A stretch of 64,000 bases of DNA from JAICXG01 sp036494545 (GTDB lineage: Bacteria > Verrucomicrobiota > Verrucomicrobiia > Chthoniobacterales > UBA10450): NCBI GenBank assembly GCA_036494545.1, contig DASXOB010000006.1, positions 186,001-250,000 on the forward strand. The letters run 5' to 3'. Within the stretch, counting starts at the first letter, position 1. Each line of letters begins with the position of its first letter. A program made the translations under genes and the position numbers. Of this stretch, positions 1 to 9,019 are shown piece after piece. A model generated the notes under the pieces. That model had not been told where the DNA came from. It worked only from the letters and a program-made list of their open reading frames with translations, and made no database searches.

Positions 1-620
1 TCGCCCACCACTACGGGTGTTCCCACCTTGACGTGATTGTAAAACATTTCGGCCGCGGCCGACGGCATTCGGATGCATCCATGCGACGCCGCATAGCCCG
101 GCAAAATTCCGACATGCATCCCCACGCCCTCTTCGGTGAGGCGCATGAACCACGTCATGGGCGCGCCGACGAAATGCGTGCCGCTCGGTGCCGCATCGAT
201 GCGGCTGCTCACGCCCGCGCGGACCGTGCGGCCGTAAGCGTCTTTGAAATCGCCATAGATATTGGAGCGATGATCCTTGTCTTTCTCAAGGACATGAAAG
301 CTTCCCTGTGGAGTGGGCCGGGCACGCTTGCCGGAGGAAATCGGCGAATCGACCACGACTTCGTCTCCCATCATGAGATAGGCGCGTTGTTTGGAAATCG
401 AAACGCGAACGTGCGAATTGTCAGGCGTGAGCTTGGCCAGGAGGCGGGGCGAAACATTGATTGGCTCCTGACGATGGATTAGTTCGTTCGCCTGCTTCAT
501 TTGCGGGCTGGATCGGCGCGCATCTCGTTCTCGCGAACCGAGAAATTGAGCCTGGAGTGCCGCGCCCGCGATGAGCAGGAGCGCAAGAATGCCGGTGAGT
601 ATTCGGAAGCGGGCGATCAC
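1..620 (-). CDS. L,D-transpeptidase (YkuD family), C-terminus cut by window edge
   Basis: Exported peptidoglycan cross-linking enzyme of the YkuD/ErfK family, which forms 3-3 cross-links or attaches proteins to peptidoglycan through a catalytic cysteine. Reading the minus strand from a GTG at 620 gives a hydrophobic N-terminal segment (about residues 8-22), then a YkuD domain ending with the active-site signature SHGCIRMP (H180, C182, R184). About 206 residues are visible and the protein continues off the left edge. No clear ribosome site precedes the GTG, so the exact start is uncertain; the signal-like segment directly after it supports this choice. Confidence 0.88.
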   Translation of the reverse strand, partial: MIARFRILTGILALLLIAGAALQAQFLGSRERDARRSSPQMKQANELIHRQEPINVSPRLLAKLTPDNSHVRVSISKQRAYLMMGDEVVVDSPISSGKRARPTPQGSFHVLEKDKDHRSNIYGDFKDAYGRTVRAGVSSRIDAAPSGTHFVGAPMTWFMRLTEEGVGMHVGILPGYAASHGCIRMPSAAAEMFYNHVKVGTPVVVG

Positions 621-761
621 AGAGATTGTGCGTGCATCAACTGGGCGTAAGCGACAAGCAAAATGGAGAGTTTACAAGCCGGTGGCAACGCGGAAATTAG
701 GTTTCCATCGTCGCACGCTGTGAATTGTTTGTCACTTTCTAGAAATCCGGCGGTTTTTGGC

Positions 762-1601
762 CTAACGATAAGTCGCAACACGGCTGAGCCATCCCGGCAG
801 CCAGCGTTTCTCATGGCGTTCAGGCGGTGAGTTCTCAACTCGCTCCCGGAGGACGCGAGCTGCCGAATCGGCGAAGTCCTTTCTTTCCGTCTCTCCACGG
901 GTGGTCGCGGGCATTCCCTCCAATACTTGTAGCAATCCCCAGCCGCGTCCCCGATAACGCTCCCTCGCAAGCACGCCTTCGCCTTTGAAGTTCACATAGT
1001 CGACAAGCGCATAGCAACCTCGTGCAGTGCTCGCGACACCTTGGAAGCTCTGCGTGATACGATCGCGGTCGCCAGGCGGCGCGCTTTCCAGCATGCGAGG
1101 AAGGGCATTCCGTAACCGCGCCACGAGAACCTGCGCTTGGAGGTCGATTGTATCGGCAAGAAACTTGCGCAGGAGTTTCATGCGTGTACTCGATTCTGCG
1201 GCGAGGAATTCGCCGCGCGAATTCCAGGGACACGGAGCGTCACTCCTTGCGATGACTTGTTCTGGCACCTTTGCCCCATGCTGTTCGGCGAAATGCAGGA
1301 ACGTGGGGAAACTCTCCTCGAAGGGCCCGCGTTGACCCGCCGGATACCAGATAAAGTGTCCGATGCCGAGGGAGGCAAAATCTTCCCCAACGTTCCAAGA
1401 GGTGAGGCCGGCAATCGTTCCGCCGCACTCGTTTTGCCAGATTCTGCGACCGATGCTCATTGCCTCTGAATGGGAGACGGAGATCGCGGCCAGAACTGGC
1501 GGAATCGCGGCCATCGGGAGCGCCAGAAATGCCACGCGCCACTTTGTCCATATCCAGCGGGGCGATCGACATCGTTCTCGTCCGCTTGACGCGGACGCCA
1601 T
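762..1601 (-). CDS. conserved membrane-anchored protein with a lysozyme-like GIGH motif
   Basis: Protein of about 279 residues with one hydrophobic segment (about residues 22-42), so probably anchored in or exported across the inner membrane. After it comes a conserved block with the pattern NECGGT, GLTSWN, GEDFASLGIGH, FIWYP and GPFEESFP. An early Glu followed by GIGH recalls the catalytic region of phage-T4-type lysozymes (E...T-I-G-x-G-H), but this resemblance is my inference. The open frame extends upstream to 1781, but that part has no protein-like features and would cover the promoter of the divergent FKBP gene, so I chose the ATG at 1601. The stop TAG lies inside a CCTAACGA word at 761-768. 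Confidence 0.6.
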   Translation of the reverse strand: MASASSGRERCRSPRWIWTKWRVAFLALPMAAIPPVLAAISVSHSEAMSIGRRIWQNECGGTIAGLTSWNVGEDFASLGIGHFIWYPAGQRGPFEESFPTFLHFAEQHGAKVPEQVIARSDAPCPWNSRGEFLAAESSTRMKLLRKFLADTIDLQAQVLVARLRNALPRMLESAPPGDRDRITQSFQGVASTARGCYALVDYVNFKGEGVLARERYRGRGWGLLQVLEGMPATTRGETERKDFADSAARVLRERVENSPPERHEKRWLPGWLSRVATYR

Positions 1602-1671
1602 CTCCGTGGATGGGTTGTGCGCGACAGACCTGGCGTTAGTCGGTTTGCTTGCAGTTTTATCGATCACCTTT

Positions 1672-2541
1672 ATGAAAATTTTGTCTTTTATTCCCGTCGC
1701 CATTATCGCTGTTTCCCCTCTTTTTGCTGCTGAGCCCACGCCGAAAAGCCAGGCGAGTCCGGCCGCGAGCGCGAGTCCCACGCCGGATATCGATCAACCG
1801 ATCGGACCGCTCAAGACGCAAAAGGACAAGATAAGTTACAGCATCGGTCTCGACATCGGCTCGACGCTCAAACGGCAGTCGATTGACGTTGATGAATCTC
1901 TTATGGGCAGCGGAATCAGGGACGGATTGAGCGGCAACAAACCTCTCATCACCGACGAGCAAACGAAACTCATCATGAGTCGTTTCCAAAAGGAGATGAT
2001 GGAAAAGCAGGTCGCGATGCGGAAGGCAACCGGTGAAAAGAACGCCGCGGAAAGCAAAAAATTCCTCGAAGAAAACAAGAAGAAGGAAGGCGTAAAGACG
2101 ACCGCCAGTGGGCTGCAATACAAAGTGCTCAAGGAAGGTAGCGGAACCTCACCAAAGGAAACTGATACCGTGAAGGTCAATTATCGTGGAACCACCATTC
2201 ATGGCAAAGAGTTCGACAGCTCGTATAAGCGCGGTCAGCCAGCGACTTTCCCGGTCAATAGAGTGATCAAGGGCTGGACGGAAGGTCTGCAACTGATGAA
2301 GCCTGGCGGCAAATATCAATTCTTCATTCCATCCGATCTCGCTTATGGCGAACGTGGCGCGGGTCCAGACATCGGACCGAACTCGACTTTGCTCTTCGAT
2401 GTTGAGCTAATCGATGTCGAAAAGCCGACTCCGACTCCGCCTCCGCATAAGTCGACCTACGATTCGAGCCGGCCGGCAGGCCAGCCGGGCGCAGCAATTC
2501 CGATTAGCCCTAAGCCCAAGCCATCGCCAACCGCGAATTAA
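1672..2541 (+). CDS. FKBP-type peptidyl-prolyl cis-trans isomerase (Mip/FkpA-like)
   Basis: Periplasmic folding catalyst that isomerises Xaa-Pro bonds. The 289-residue protein has a signal peptide (about 1-20, cut near FAA/EP), an FKBP N-terminal dimerisation domain beginning near DKISYSIGLDIG with a helical Lys/Glu-rich linker, and an FKBP domain containing VNYRGTTIHGKEFDSS, VIKGWTEGLQLM and FIPSDLAYGERGAG. The C-terminus is a Pro/Ser-rich tail. The open frame extends upstream to 1363 but crosses the divergent neighbour; the ATG at 1672 starts exactly at the signal peptide. It is divergent from the lysozyme-like gene and appears monocistronic. Confidence 0.9.
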   Translation: MKILSFIPVAIIAVSPLFAAEPTPKSQASPAASASPTPDIDQPIGPLKTQKDKISYSIGLDIGSTLKRQSIDVDESLMGSGIRDGLSGNKPLITDEQTKLIMSRFQKEMMEKQVAMRKATGEKNAAESKKFLEENKKKEGVKTTASGLQYKVLKEGSGTSPKETDTVKVNYRGTTIHGKEFDSSYKRGQPATFPVNRVIKGWTEGLQLMKPGGKYQFFIPSDLAYGERGAGPDIGPNSTLLFDVELIDVEKPTPTPPPHKSTYDSSRPAGQPGAAIPISPKPKPSPTAN

Positions 2542-2620
2542 CTTCGCGCTGGTCTTGCGGCTCTGATTCAATTTGGGGTTTCTGCCGGCCTTACACGGAA
2601 CATTCGAGGAGGAGACTTTT

Positions 2621-2971
2621 TTACCGAAGCTTGATCGCTAGGCGGGGAGCGTCGCTCCAGAGGTCTTCCAGACTGTAAAAGTCCCGTTTCTCGGAATGGA
2701 AGACATGCACAATCACCTGCAGGTAGTCGAGCACGATCCATTGACTAGCCGGGAAACCGTCTACGGCCGCCGCACGGACGGCGTAATCTTCATGCAATCT
2801 GGTTTCGATCTCGCCCGCGATTGCCTTTAGGTGCGGCTCCGAATTTCCCGAACAGATGACGAAGAAATCGGTGAAGGTGGAAATGTCGCGCAGGTCAAGC
2901 ACGACGATATCCTCCGCTTTTTTATCGAAGGCGAGTTGGGCGCAGGTCTTCGCTAGATCTTCGGGTTCGAT
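2621..2971 (-). CDS. rsfS: ribosomal silencing factor RsfS
   Basis: RsfS/Iojap binds ribosomal protein L14 and blocks subunit joining when nutrients are short. The characteristic block KKAEDIVVLDLRD, then FTDFFVICSGNSEPHLKAIA and SQWIVLDYLQVIVHVF is present. The only ATG, GTG or TTG codon in frame is the GTG at 2902, which falls inside the conserved strand and would remove the family's N-terminal helix. The frame stays open and family-like upstream to an ATC codon at 2971, preceded eight bases earlier by AAGGA, so translation may begin at this rare codon; that gives 116 residues, normal for the family. It follows nadD with a 19-base overlap, a common arrangement. Confidence 0.85.
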   Translation of the reverse strand: MEPEDLAKTCAQLAFDKKAEDIVVLDLRDISTFTDFFVICSGNSEPHLKAIAGEIETRLHEDYAVRAAAVDGFPASQWIVLDYLQVIVHVFHSEKRDFYSLEDLWSDAPRLAIKLR

Positions 2972-3531
2972 CGGTTGTTTCCTTGGTAAAGTTCTTCCCG
3001 GCGGATAATTTGCTCGACCGCCTCGGGCACGAGATAACGAATCGATTGCCCGCTGGCAACCCGATTCCGGATGATCGTCGCCGAGATGTCGATCTTCCGA
3101 CGCACGACTGGGTAAGGATATTCACTGCGGCCACCGGAACGATCGAGCACAACAAACTGCACCATCCGTCGCAGGTCGTCGAAACGATGCCAGCTCGTCA
3201 GCTTTTCGAGGTTATCCTCGCCGAGGAGAAAAAATAGTCTCGCGCTCGGATTTTCCCGGCAAAGAACCTCGACCGTCTCGACCGAATAGGATGGCTCCTC
3301 CCGATCGATCTCCAGCCGCGAAGCTGAAAAGCCGGGTTCGGCGTCGAGCGCGACGTTCAACATTTTCCAGCGCAGCGTCGCGCTCGTCGGCGTGTCCTTG
3401 AATGGTGATTGGGCCGCGAGCACGAAGATCACTTCCTCGAGGTCGAAAGTCTCCCTCGCTTCGCGGGCGAGAATAAGATGGGCATGATGGATTGGATCGA
3501 AACTGCCGCCGTAGATACCGATTCTTTTCAA
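2953..3531 (-). CDS. nadD: nicotinate-nucleotide adenylyltransferase
   Basis: Transfers AMP from ATP to nicotinate mononucleotide in NAD biosynthesis. The 192-residue protein begins with the nucleotidyltransferase motif GGSFDPIHHAH (residues 8-18) and carries the second motif ISATIIRNR (149-157), which contacts the ATP phosphates. Length and motif spacing are normal for bacterial NadD. Its 3' end overlaps the start proposed for rsfS, so the two are probably co-transcribed and translationally coupled. The spacer to the divergent nagZ gene (3532-3646) carries a CCTAACGA word at 3591. Confidence 0.95.
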   Translation of the reverse strand: MKRIGIYGGSFDPIHHAHLILAREARETFDLEEVIFVLAAQSPFKDTPTSATLRWKMLNVALDAEPGFSASRLEIDREEPSYSVETVEVLCRENPSARLFFLLGEDNLEKLTSWHRFDDLRRMVQFVVLDRSGGRSEYPYPVVRRKIDISATIIRNRVASGQSIRYLVPEAVEQIIRREELYQGNNRSNPKI

Positions 3532-3646
3532 ACCATTCTTCGCGGACAGGCGATAATCTTCGGCAGCGATGTGGCCGGCGATTCGCTTTGCCTAACGACT
3601 TGTTTCCTGTTTCGCGCCTTCGCCATCGATCTTAAGGTCCGACGTT

Positions 3647-4747
3647 ATGGAGAGTGCTTCATCGGGTCAACTCATCCTTACCGGCGTACCCGGCAAGGAA
3701 CTCGATCGCGAATCGGCCGCGCGTTTTCGCAAAGTCCAACCAGGCGGCTTCATTATCTTCGGACGCAACATCGAGAGCGCACGACAACTGCGGAAGTTGA
3801 TCGACGACCTGCGCGATCTCAGTGCGATCGAACCTATCATCACGATCGACCAGGAAGGCGGACGTGTTTCGCGTCTGCGGCTGATCGGCAGCGAGCCGCC
3901 AAGCGCGCAACAACTGCGGGACAAGGGTGATATCGAGCTCGTTAGGCGACATGGCGAACTGACTGGACGTCTTCTGCGCCTTTTCGGTTTCAATCTCGAT
4001 CTCTGTCCCGTACTGGATATTTCTTTCGATGATGAAGCGGATAATTCTCTTCGCGGCCGCTGCTACGGGCGTGACGTGGAGGAGGTCGTCAGGATGGCCG
4101 GCGCCTTTAACGACGCATTGCGCGCCGAAGGGATCGCGAGCTGTGGTAAGCATTTTCCCGGTTATTCCGCTGCTACGGTCGATGCACATCACGACCTGCC
4201 ACTCATCGAGCGTTCACGTTCCGAGCTCAACGAAAACGAACTGGCGGTATTCCGTCAGTTTGCTGGCCGCGTTGATAGCATGATGATCTGCCATGGCTGG
4301 TATCGCTATCTTGAGCCGCAAAAAACCGCCGCCTCTCTCTCGCGGCTTATCGTAACGGACCTGCTCCGCCGCGAACTCGGCTTTTCCGGTCTCGTCATGA
4401 CAGATGATCTGGATATGGGAGCAATTTTGAACGAATACGGTTTCGAAGAAACCATCCGACGCGCCATTGGCGCCGGGAATGATCTGGCGATGATTTGCCA
4501 CCGGGTAAAGGCGATTGAGGAGGCGCTCGGCTACATTGAAAGATTGCCGGTCGAGCAGCTTGACCGCGCGCTGGAGAATATCGCACGCTGCAAAGCCACG
4601 CTAAAAGCGCCTCGGACTTTTTCGGAAAGCGAATTTGCCAACTTGAATGATGAGGTTTGGCAGCTACGGGTCGCAGTCTTGGGAGAGGAACACGCCGCGC
4701 GACTCAGTCCTGAAGATGGCAAACGGTCGCCGGTCGAAACGTATTGA
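3647..4747 (+). CDS. nagZ: beta-N-acetylhexosaminidase, glycoside hydrolase family 3 (NagZ-like)
   Basis: Probably removes N-acetylglucosamine from muropeptides during cell-wall recycling. The 366-residue protein shows IDQEGGRVSRL (68-78), the substrate-binding KHFPG (168-172), a DAHHDLP loop (179-185) that in NagZ holds the catalytic Asp/His dyad, and TDDLDM (252-257), where the first Asp is the expected nucleophile. There is no signal peptide, in agreement with a cytoplasmic recycling role. An AAGG lies about nine bases before the ATG. A TCGTTAGGC word inside the gene (3939) encodes part of VRR. Confidence 0.9.
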   Translation: MESASSGQLILTGVPGKELDRESAARFRKVQPGGFIIFGRNIESARQLRKLIDDLRDLSAIEPIITIDQEGGRVSRLRLIGSEPPSAQQLRDKGDIELVRRHGELTGRLLRLFGFNLDLCPVLDISFDDEADNSLRGRCYGRDVEEVVRMAGAFNDALRAEGIASCGKHFPGYSAATVDAHHDLPLIERSRSELNENELAVFRQFAGRVDSMMICHGWYRYLEPQKTAASLSRLIVTDLLRRELGFSGLVMTDDLDMGAILNEYGFEETIRRAIGAGNDLAMICHRVKAIEEALGYIERLPVEQLDRALENIARCKATLKAPRTFSESEFANLNDEVWQLRVAVLGEEHAARLSPEDGKRSPVETY

Positions 4748-4768
4748 GTCAGTGGTGAAATTCGCGGA

Positions 4769-5185
4769 TCAGCGCTGAAAGGTTAGCAGGTAAAGCCAGT
4801 TTGCCGCGAGCAACGCGAGGACTGAATAGCGAACTGCGGCGCGCTCAGCGGACGTCAAGCCGGTAAAACGCAGACGTGGGGCGCGCAAAATCAGCACGGC
4901 GAACGCATAGAGATCAAAGGCAACGACAATGCAATAGGCGAGGAAGGCGAGTGGGTTGAAAAGAAACGAAGCCAGAAAGTGCCCATGCAGAAATTGCCAG
5001 GCCGCACGTGTCGCGCCGCAGGTCGGGCAAGGCAATCCAGTGAGGGAGCGAAAAGCGCAATGCGGTGTGGGCAGACCCAGGCTGAGCCAGAAGCCCAGGA
5101 GAGCAACCGCGCCTAACGACACGACGAGCCAGAGCAGTTCGTGGTCAATCGCATTACTTGCGCGACGGCGGCGGCACACCTGCAT
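4769..5185 (-). CDS. DUF2752 membrane protein
   Basis: A 138-residue inner-membrane protein with about three hydrophobic helices. The DUF2752 signature is seen as CPTCGATRA (C53, C56), a two-cysteine motif that may bind metal or be redox active; the function of this family is unknown. It begins six bases after the end of the GYF/Yip1 gene upstream on the same strand, so the two are probably one transcript; these families are often neighbours. Confidence 0.85.
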   Translation of the reverse strand: MQVCRRRRASNAIDHELLWLVVSLGAVALLGFWLSLGLPTPHCAFRSLTGLPCPTCGATRAAWQFLHGHFLASFLFNPLAFLAYCIVVAFDLYAFAVLILRAPRLRFTGLTSAERAAVRYSVLALLAANWLYLLTFQR

Positions 5186-5191
5186 ACGCGA

Positions 5192-6022
5192 TCAATGATG
5201 GCCGATGAGTGCGCCGAACACTCCAAACATCATGGCACAGACAAGTCCACCGCCGCAGCAAACGATTACCGGCAAAAGGACGGCGAGTAACGCCTTACCC
5301 GTAGTCGTATCATGTGCTTTCGCCAATCCGATGCATTCGCAGACGAGGCACCAGATGCCGCTGATCAGCCCGCCACAGATGGGCACGATCATGAGCGGAT
5401 ACGTCGAGCCGCAGGAAAAACAAAGCACCCGAAAGGTCGTTTCAAAATCGCGCTTCGCGCCGCCGACCAGGGTGAGGCAGAGATGCAGAACCGCCGAGCC
5501 GATGAAAACTCCTACGACCACGAAGACCGGAATGAGGATAATGAAGAAAATCGTTCCGATGCCCAAACCCAACATTCCGGCGAAGACATTGCGATCGTTC
5601 ATGATGCCGAACGAGCTCATGAAAACGCTAAAGAGAATATAAAACAGGCAGCCGACACTGCCGCCGGAGACAGCGTAGATGAGCGGTTCGCTGAGGCCAC
5701 CAGTGGTTCTCATCGCCGCAAAGGCCGCGGCCGGTTCGAGCAAGACGAGTTTGAGAGTCTCGAAAAAGGCGGGAAAAAAGCCGAGCTCCTGACGACGATC
5801 CCACGGAAGACCAGTCGGCATCACTGAGGTCGTGATTGCATCGGGCGCGGCCCCGGTGGTCGTCAGGCCTGGGAACTGGGAAAGCGGAAGCCACGCGGGC
5901 ATCCCTTCGCGCCAGCCGAGATCAGATGGCAAAAAGCGCCCGTTTCGCAAACCTTCCCTGACTTCCTCGTCGGAAAAGATGCCGAGCTTCGTCTCACCGC
6001 GATTGACGTGGATGTTAGGCAT
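5192..6022 (-). CDS. GYF_2 (DUF4339) and Yip1-domain membrane protein
   Basis: A 276-residue protein with a short N-terminal GYF_2/DUF4339 domain (about 1-55, containing LGIFSDEEVREGLRNGRFLP and GWREGMPAWLPLSQFPG) joined by a linker to a Yip1-like integral membrane domain with about five helices, rich in Gly and Cys (about 85-276). The GYF_2 module is thought to bind proline-rich peptides; no enzymatic role is known. It probably forms an operon with the DUF2752 gene downstream. Confidence 0.85.
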   Translation of the reverse strand: MPNIHVNRGETKLGIFSDEEVREGLRNGRFLPSDLGWREGMPAWLPLSQFPGLTTTGAAPDAITTSVMPTGLPWDRRQELGFFPAFFETLKLVLLEPAAAFAAMRTTGGLSEPLIYAVSGGSVGCLFYILFSVFMSSFGIMNDRNVFAGMLGLGIGTIFFIILIPVFVVVGVFIGSAVLHLCLTLVGGAKRDFETTFRVLCFSCGSTYPLMIVPICGGLISGIWCLVCECIGLAKAHDTTTGKALLAVLLPVIVCCGGGLVCAMMFGVFGALIGHH

Positions 6023-6113
6023 AATTCGGGTTTAACAACCCGCACGCGAAACGTCAATCCTACATCGATTGCCTAACGAGGGAAGTCCCTCCTGGCGCAA
6101 GTAAGCGCAGCCT

Positions 6114-7532
6114 CTAGCGAAGCGCGTTCAGGATCGGCTGCGGATAAACTCCGAGGATGATAATCGCTGCAATCAAGCCCGTCATTGTCAGGCGAGAAAG
6201 CGCGCTCACAGTGAGCGGCTCCGAGGTTGTTGGCTCCAGCCAATACATCGCCCTAACGACCTTCAGGTAATAGTAAAAGCCGCAACCCACCGTAACCACG
6301 CCAATCACCACCAAAAACGTTTGATGTTGGCGTATGGCGGCATCGAAGATGAAAAACTTGCCGAGAAATCCGGCGGTAAACGGCACTCCGGCAAGCGCGA
6401 TCATGCCGATCAAGAGCGCGAAGGCAAGAAACGGCGAGCGTTTCGCCAGTCCGGCATAGTCTTCGATTTGGTCGCCGGTGCTACTCCCAACGGCGACCAG
6501 GACGGCGAAACAAAGCAGGGTCATGAGGAGGTAGGCGACAAGATAAAATGCGACTGATGTCCCAGAAAGTGCCGCTACTCCGACGAGTACATAACCAGCA
6601 TGTGCGATGCTCGAATAGGCGAGGAGACGCTTGAGGTTTGATTGCGGAAGCGCAGCGAAGTTGCCGTAGATCAGAGTGAGCGCAGCGATGCCAACGAGCA
6701 GGCGCCCAACCTCCGGCAGGATAAGAAAGGGTGCCAGCACCCGCAAGAGAACGACAAACCCCGCCGCCTTCGAGCCTACCGAGAGAAAGGCCGTGACCGG
6801 TGTCGGCGCGCCTTGATAAACATCCGGGACCCAGATTTGAAACGGTACTGCTGCAATTTTGAAACTGAGGGCAACGAGGACGAGGCCAAAGCCAAACAGA
6901 ATTGGAACGCGATCGATGTTTGCGGTCGTTAGGGAGACGCCGATTCGACCCAGATTCGTCTCCCCCGTCAGGCCAAAGATCCAAGTAATTCCATAAACAA
7001 GGAAACCGGTCGAAAGCGCGCTCAAGATCAAATACTTCACTCCCGCTTCCAAGGTAAGCGGATTACGCCGTGTGAAACTGACCAGCACGTAGAAGGAGAT
7101 CGTAATCAGTTCGAGCGAGACGAAAATCATGACGAAATCGATCGCCGACGCCATCCACATTAAACCCGCGCAGGTAAAGATTGGGAGGGTGAAAAACTCG
7201 CCTAAACCCGCTTGTCGCGTCGCGCTGGCGACACCGGCCTGAATTGCCGGCGCGTAATCGATCGCCATTACAAGGACGAGAATTGTTGTCACGAGGGCGA
7301 ATCGTTTGAAAAAAATTGCGAGCGGATCGGCGCTATAGAAACTCCAAAAACCTTGCGTCGCGCTCGGTGGAGCCGTTGCGAGGAAAAAGCTAGCCACCAG
7401 GACCGCGATAAGGCCCAGGATTCCTGCGATGGCGAAAATCCGGCGATCAGATTCTCCCGCGAATGCCTCCCCCAAAAGAAGAATCATTCCCAAAACGAGG
7501 ACGGCAATTTCAAGGACTGGCGCCGGGATCAT
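6114..7532 (-). CDS. nuoN: NADH-quinone oxidoreductase subunit N
   Basis: Antiporter-like, proton-pumping membrane subunit of complex I. The 472-residue product is almost wholly hydrophobic, with the proton-translocation family block (GVKYLILSALSTGF, then QIWVPDVYQGAPTPVTAFLS). The open frame reaches 7676 but the first 48 residues are polar and lie inside nuoM; the ATG at 7532 overlaps the nuoM stop as ATGA, typical of translational coupling. It is the last gene of the nuo cluster. Confidence 0.95.
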   Translation of the reverse strand: MIPAPVLEIAVLVLGMILLLGEAFAGESDRRIFAIAGILGLIAVLVASFFLATAPPSATQGFWSFYSADPLAIFFKRFALVTTILVLVMAIDYAPAIQAGVASATRQAGLGEFFTLPIFTCAGLMWMASAIDFVMIFVSLELITISFYVLVSFTRRNPLTLEAGVKYLILSALSTGFLVYGITWIFGLTGETNLGRIGVSLTTANIDRVPILFGFGLVLVALSFKIAAVPFQIWVPDVYQGAPTPVTAFLSVGSKAAGFVVLLRVLAPFLILPEVGRLLVGIAALTLIYGNFAALPQSNLKRLLAYSSIAHAGYVLVGVAALSGTSVAFYLVAYLLMTLLCFAVLVAVGSSTGDQIEDYAGLAKRSPFLAFALLIGMIALAGVPFTAGFLGKFFIFDAAIRQHQTFLVVIGVVTVGCGFYYYLKVVRAMYWLEPTTSEPLTVSALSRLTMTGLIAAIIILGVYPQPILNALR

Positions 7533-9019
7533 GGATTGGCGGCTAACGACGCAGGAAATGTTGGTCGAAGCACAGAAAGCAGGCTGCTGGGAAAAAAACC
7601 GACGATGAGCGTAGCGGCGATCAGAAGGATGACCGGCCAGCGCAAAGTGAGGGTAAGATCGGGTGCAGCTTTCCATTCGCGCAGTGTGCTGTCGTTAGGC
7701 GGTCCCATGAAAATTGCGCGGTAGGCGCGCAACATATAAACCGCGGAAATGACCACCCCCCAGAGCGCGAGCGCGGTCGCGATTTGGAATAGGTGAAATC
7801 CCTGCCAATCAGCGCCAACTCGAAAGGCCCCGAAGAAGACCATGACTTCGGCTGCAAAGTTGGCGAAACCCGGCAAGCCGATGGCGGCGAACGTGGCGAG
7901 GCCAAAGGCGAAGCCGGCAAATGGCATGAGTTTGCCGAGGCCGCCGAGGTCGCTAAAGACGAGCGTACGGGTGCGTCGACGAATTTCTCCCGCGAGGGCA
8001 AAGAGAAGCGCGATGGAAATGCCGTGTGCGAACATGAGGACGGCCGCGCCGTTCAGGCCAATGAGATTAGCGCTCGCGATTCCGAGAAAGATGTAGCCCA
8101 TGTGCATTACGCTCGAGTAGCCAAGCATCCAATCGAGCCGTTTCTGCGCGATGGTCGCGAGACCGACGTAAATGATGTTGCCTAACAACAAGACAATGAC
8201 CAGCGTCCTCCAATGTTGCGCGCCCTGCGGCAACAATGGGAGGGCAAGACGGAGAAGCCCGTAGAGACCAAACTTTTTCAAGACGCCGGCATGCAACATC
8301 GCGGCCGGAGCTGGTGCGGAGGCGTAAGCTTCCGGCGCCCAGCTGTGAAAGGGAAAGAGGGAAACTAGAACCCCGAAGCCGATAAGTAGGAGAAGGAAGA
8401 TCTGGTTTTGCGCCGGGGCCGCGATCCCGCCGTTGGCGGCAATGGTTTGCAGGTCACGCAGATCAAAGGTGCGCGCGCCTTCCGGCACGCTGCGATAAAG
8501 GAGAATCAAACCGAGCAGCAAAACGAAACTGCCGACGCCGAGATAGATGGTGACTTTCCAGGCTGCACTGGAGCGATTGCCGCTCCCCCAGATGCCAATG
8601 AGAAGAAACGTTGGAATCAGCGCCAGCTCGTGAAAGGCGTAGAAGAAGAAAAGATCAAGCGAAGCAAAAGCGCCGATCGCGCCGGCTGCGACGAAAAGCA
8701 GGCAGACGTAGAACAGTCGCTCCGATTTTTCGATGGGTGGCGTAAACCAAACCGCGCAAAGCAAAACCAGCGCGGCCAATAACAGCATGATCAGGCTGAG
8801 TCCATCCGCGCCTAACGAAAAGTGAATCCGCCAGCTTTCGCTGACCGTAAAGGAGCTGAGAAATTGAAAGCCTCCCGGAACCGGTCGGTAAAGGAAGAGC
8901 GCAAGGAACGTCACAGCCGCGCTGACGGCCGCGCTAAACAATGCCGTGAGCCGCGCCGGACTGCCAAGCAAGATGAGGGTGGCCGCAAGCAGGGGAGCGA
9001 AAACAAGGAAGAGGAGCAT
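7529..9019 (-). CDS. nuoM: NADH-quinone oxidoreductase subunit M
   Basis: Second antiporter-like subunit of complex I, 496 residues with about 14 transmembrane helices. Family blocks seen include YAFHELALIPTFLLIGIWG, FPFHSWAPEAYASAPAPAAM and LDWMLGYSSVMHMGYIFLG. The start ATG overlaps the last base of nuoL and the stop overlaps nuoN, so nuoL-M-N are coupled. It carries three exact or near CCTAACGA words (7692, near-match 8180, 8811). Confidence 0.95.
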   Translation of the reverse strand: MLLFLVFAPLLAATLILLGSPARLTALFSAAVSAAVTFLALFLYRPVPGGFQFLSSFTVSESWRIHFSLGADGLSLIMLLLAALVLLCAVWFTPPIEKSERLFYVCLLFVAAGAIGAFASLDLFFFYAFHELALIPTFLLIGIWGSGNRSSAAWKVTIYLGVGSFVLLLGLILLYRSVPEGARTFDLRDLQTIAANGGIAAPAQNQIFLLLLIGFGVLVSLFPFHSWAPEAYASAPAPAAMLHAGVLKKFGLYGLLRLALPLLPQGAQHWRTLVIVLLLGNIIYVGLATIAQKRLDWMLGYSSVMHMGYIFLGIASANLIGLNGAAVLMFAHGISIALLFALAGEIRRRTRTLVFSDLGGLGKLMPFAGFAFGLATFAAIGLPGFANFAAEVMVFFGAFRVGADWQGFHLFQIATALALWGVVISAVYMLRAYRAIFMGPPNDSTLREWKAAPDLTLTLRWPVILLIAATLIVGFFPSSLLSVLRPTFPASLAANP

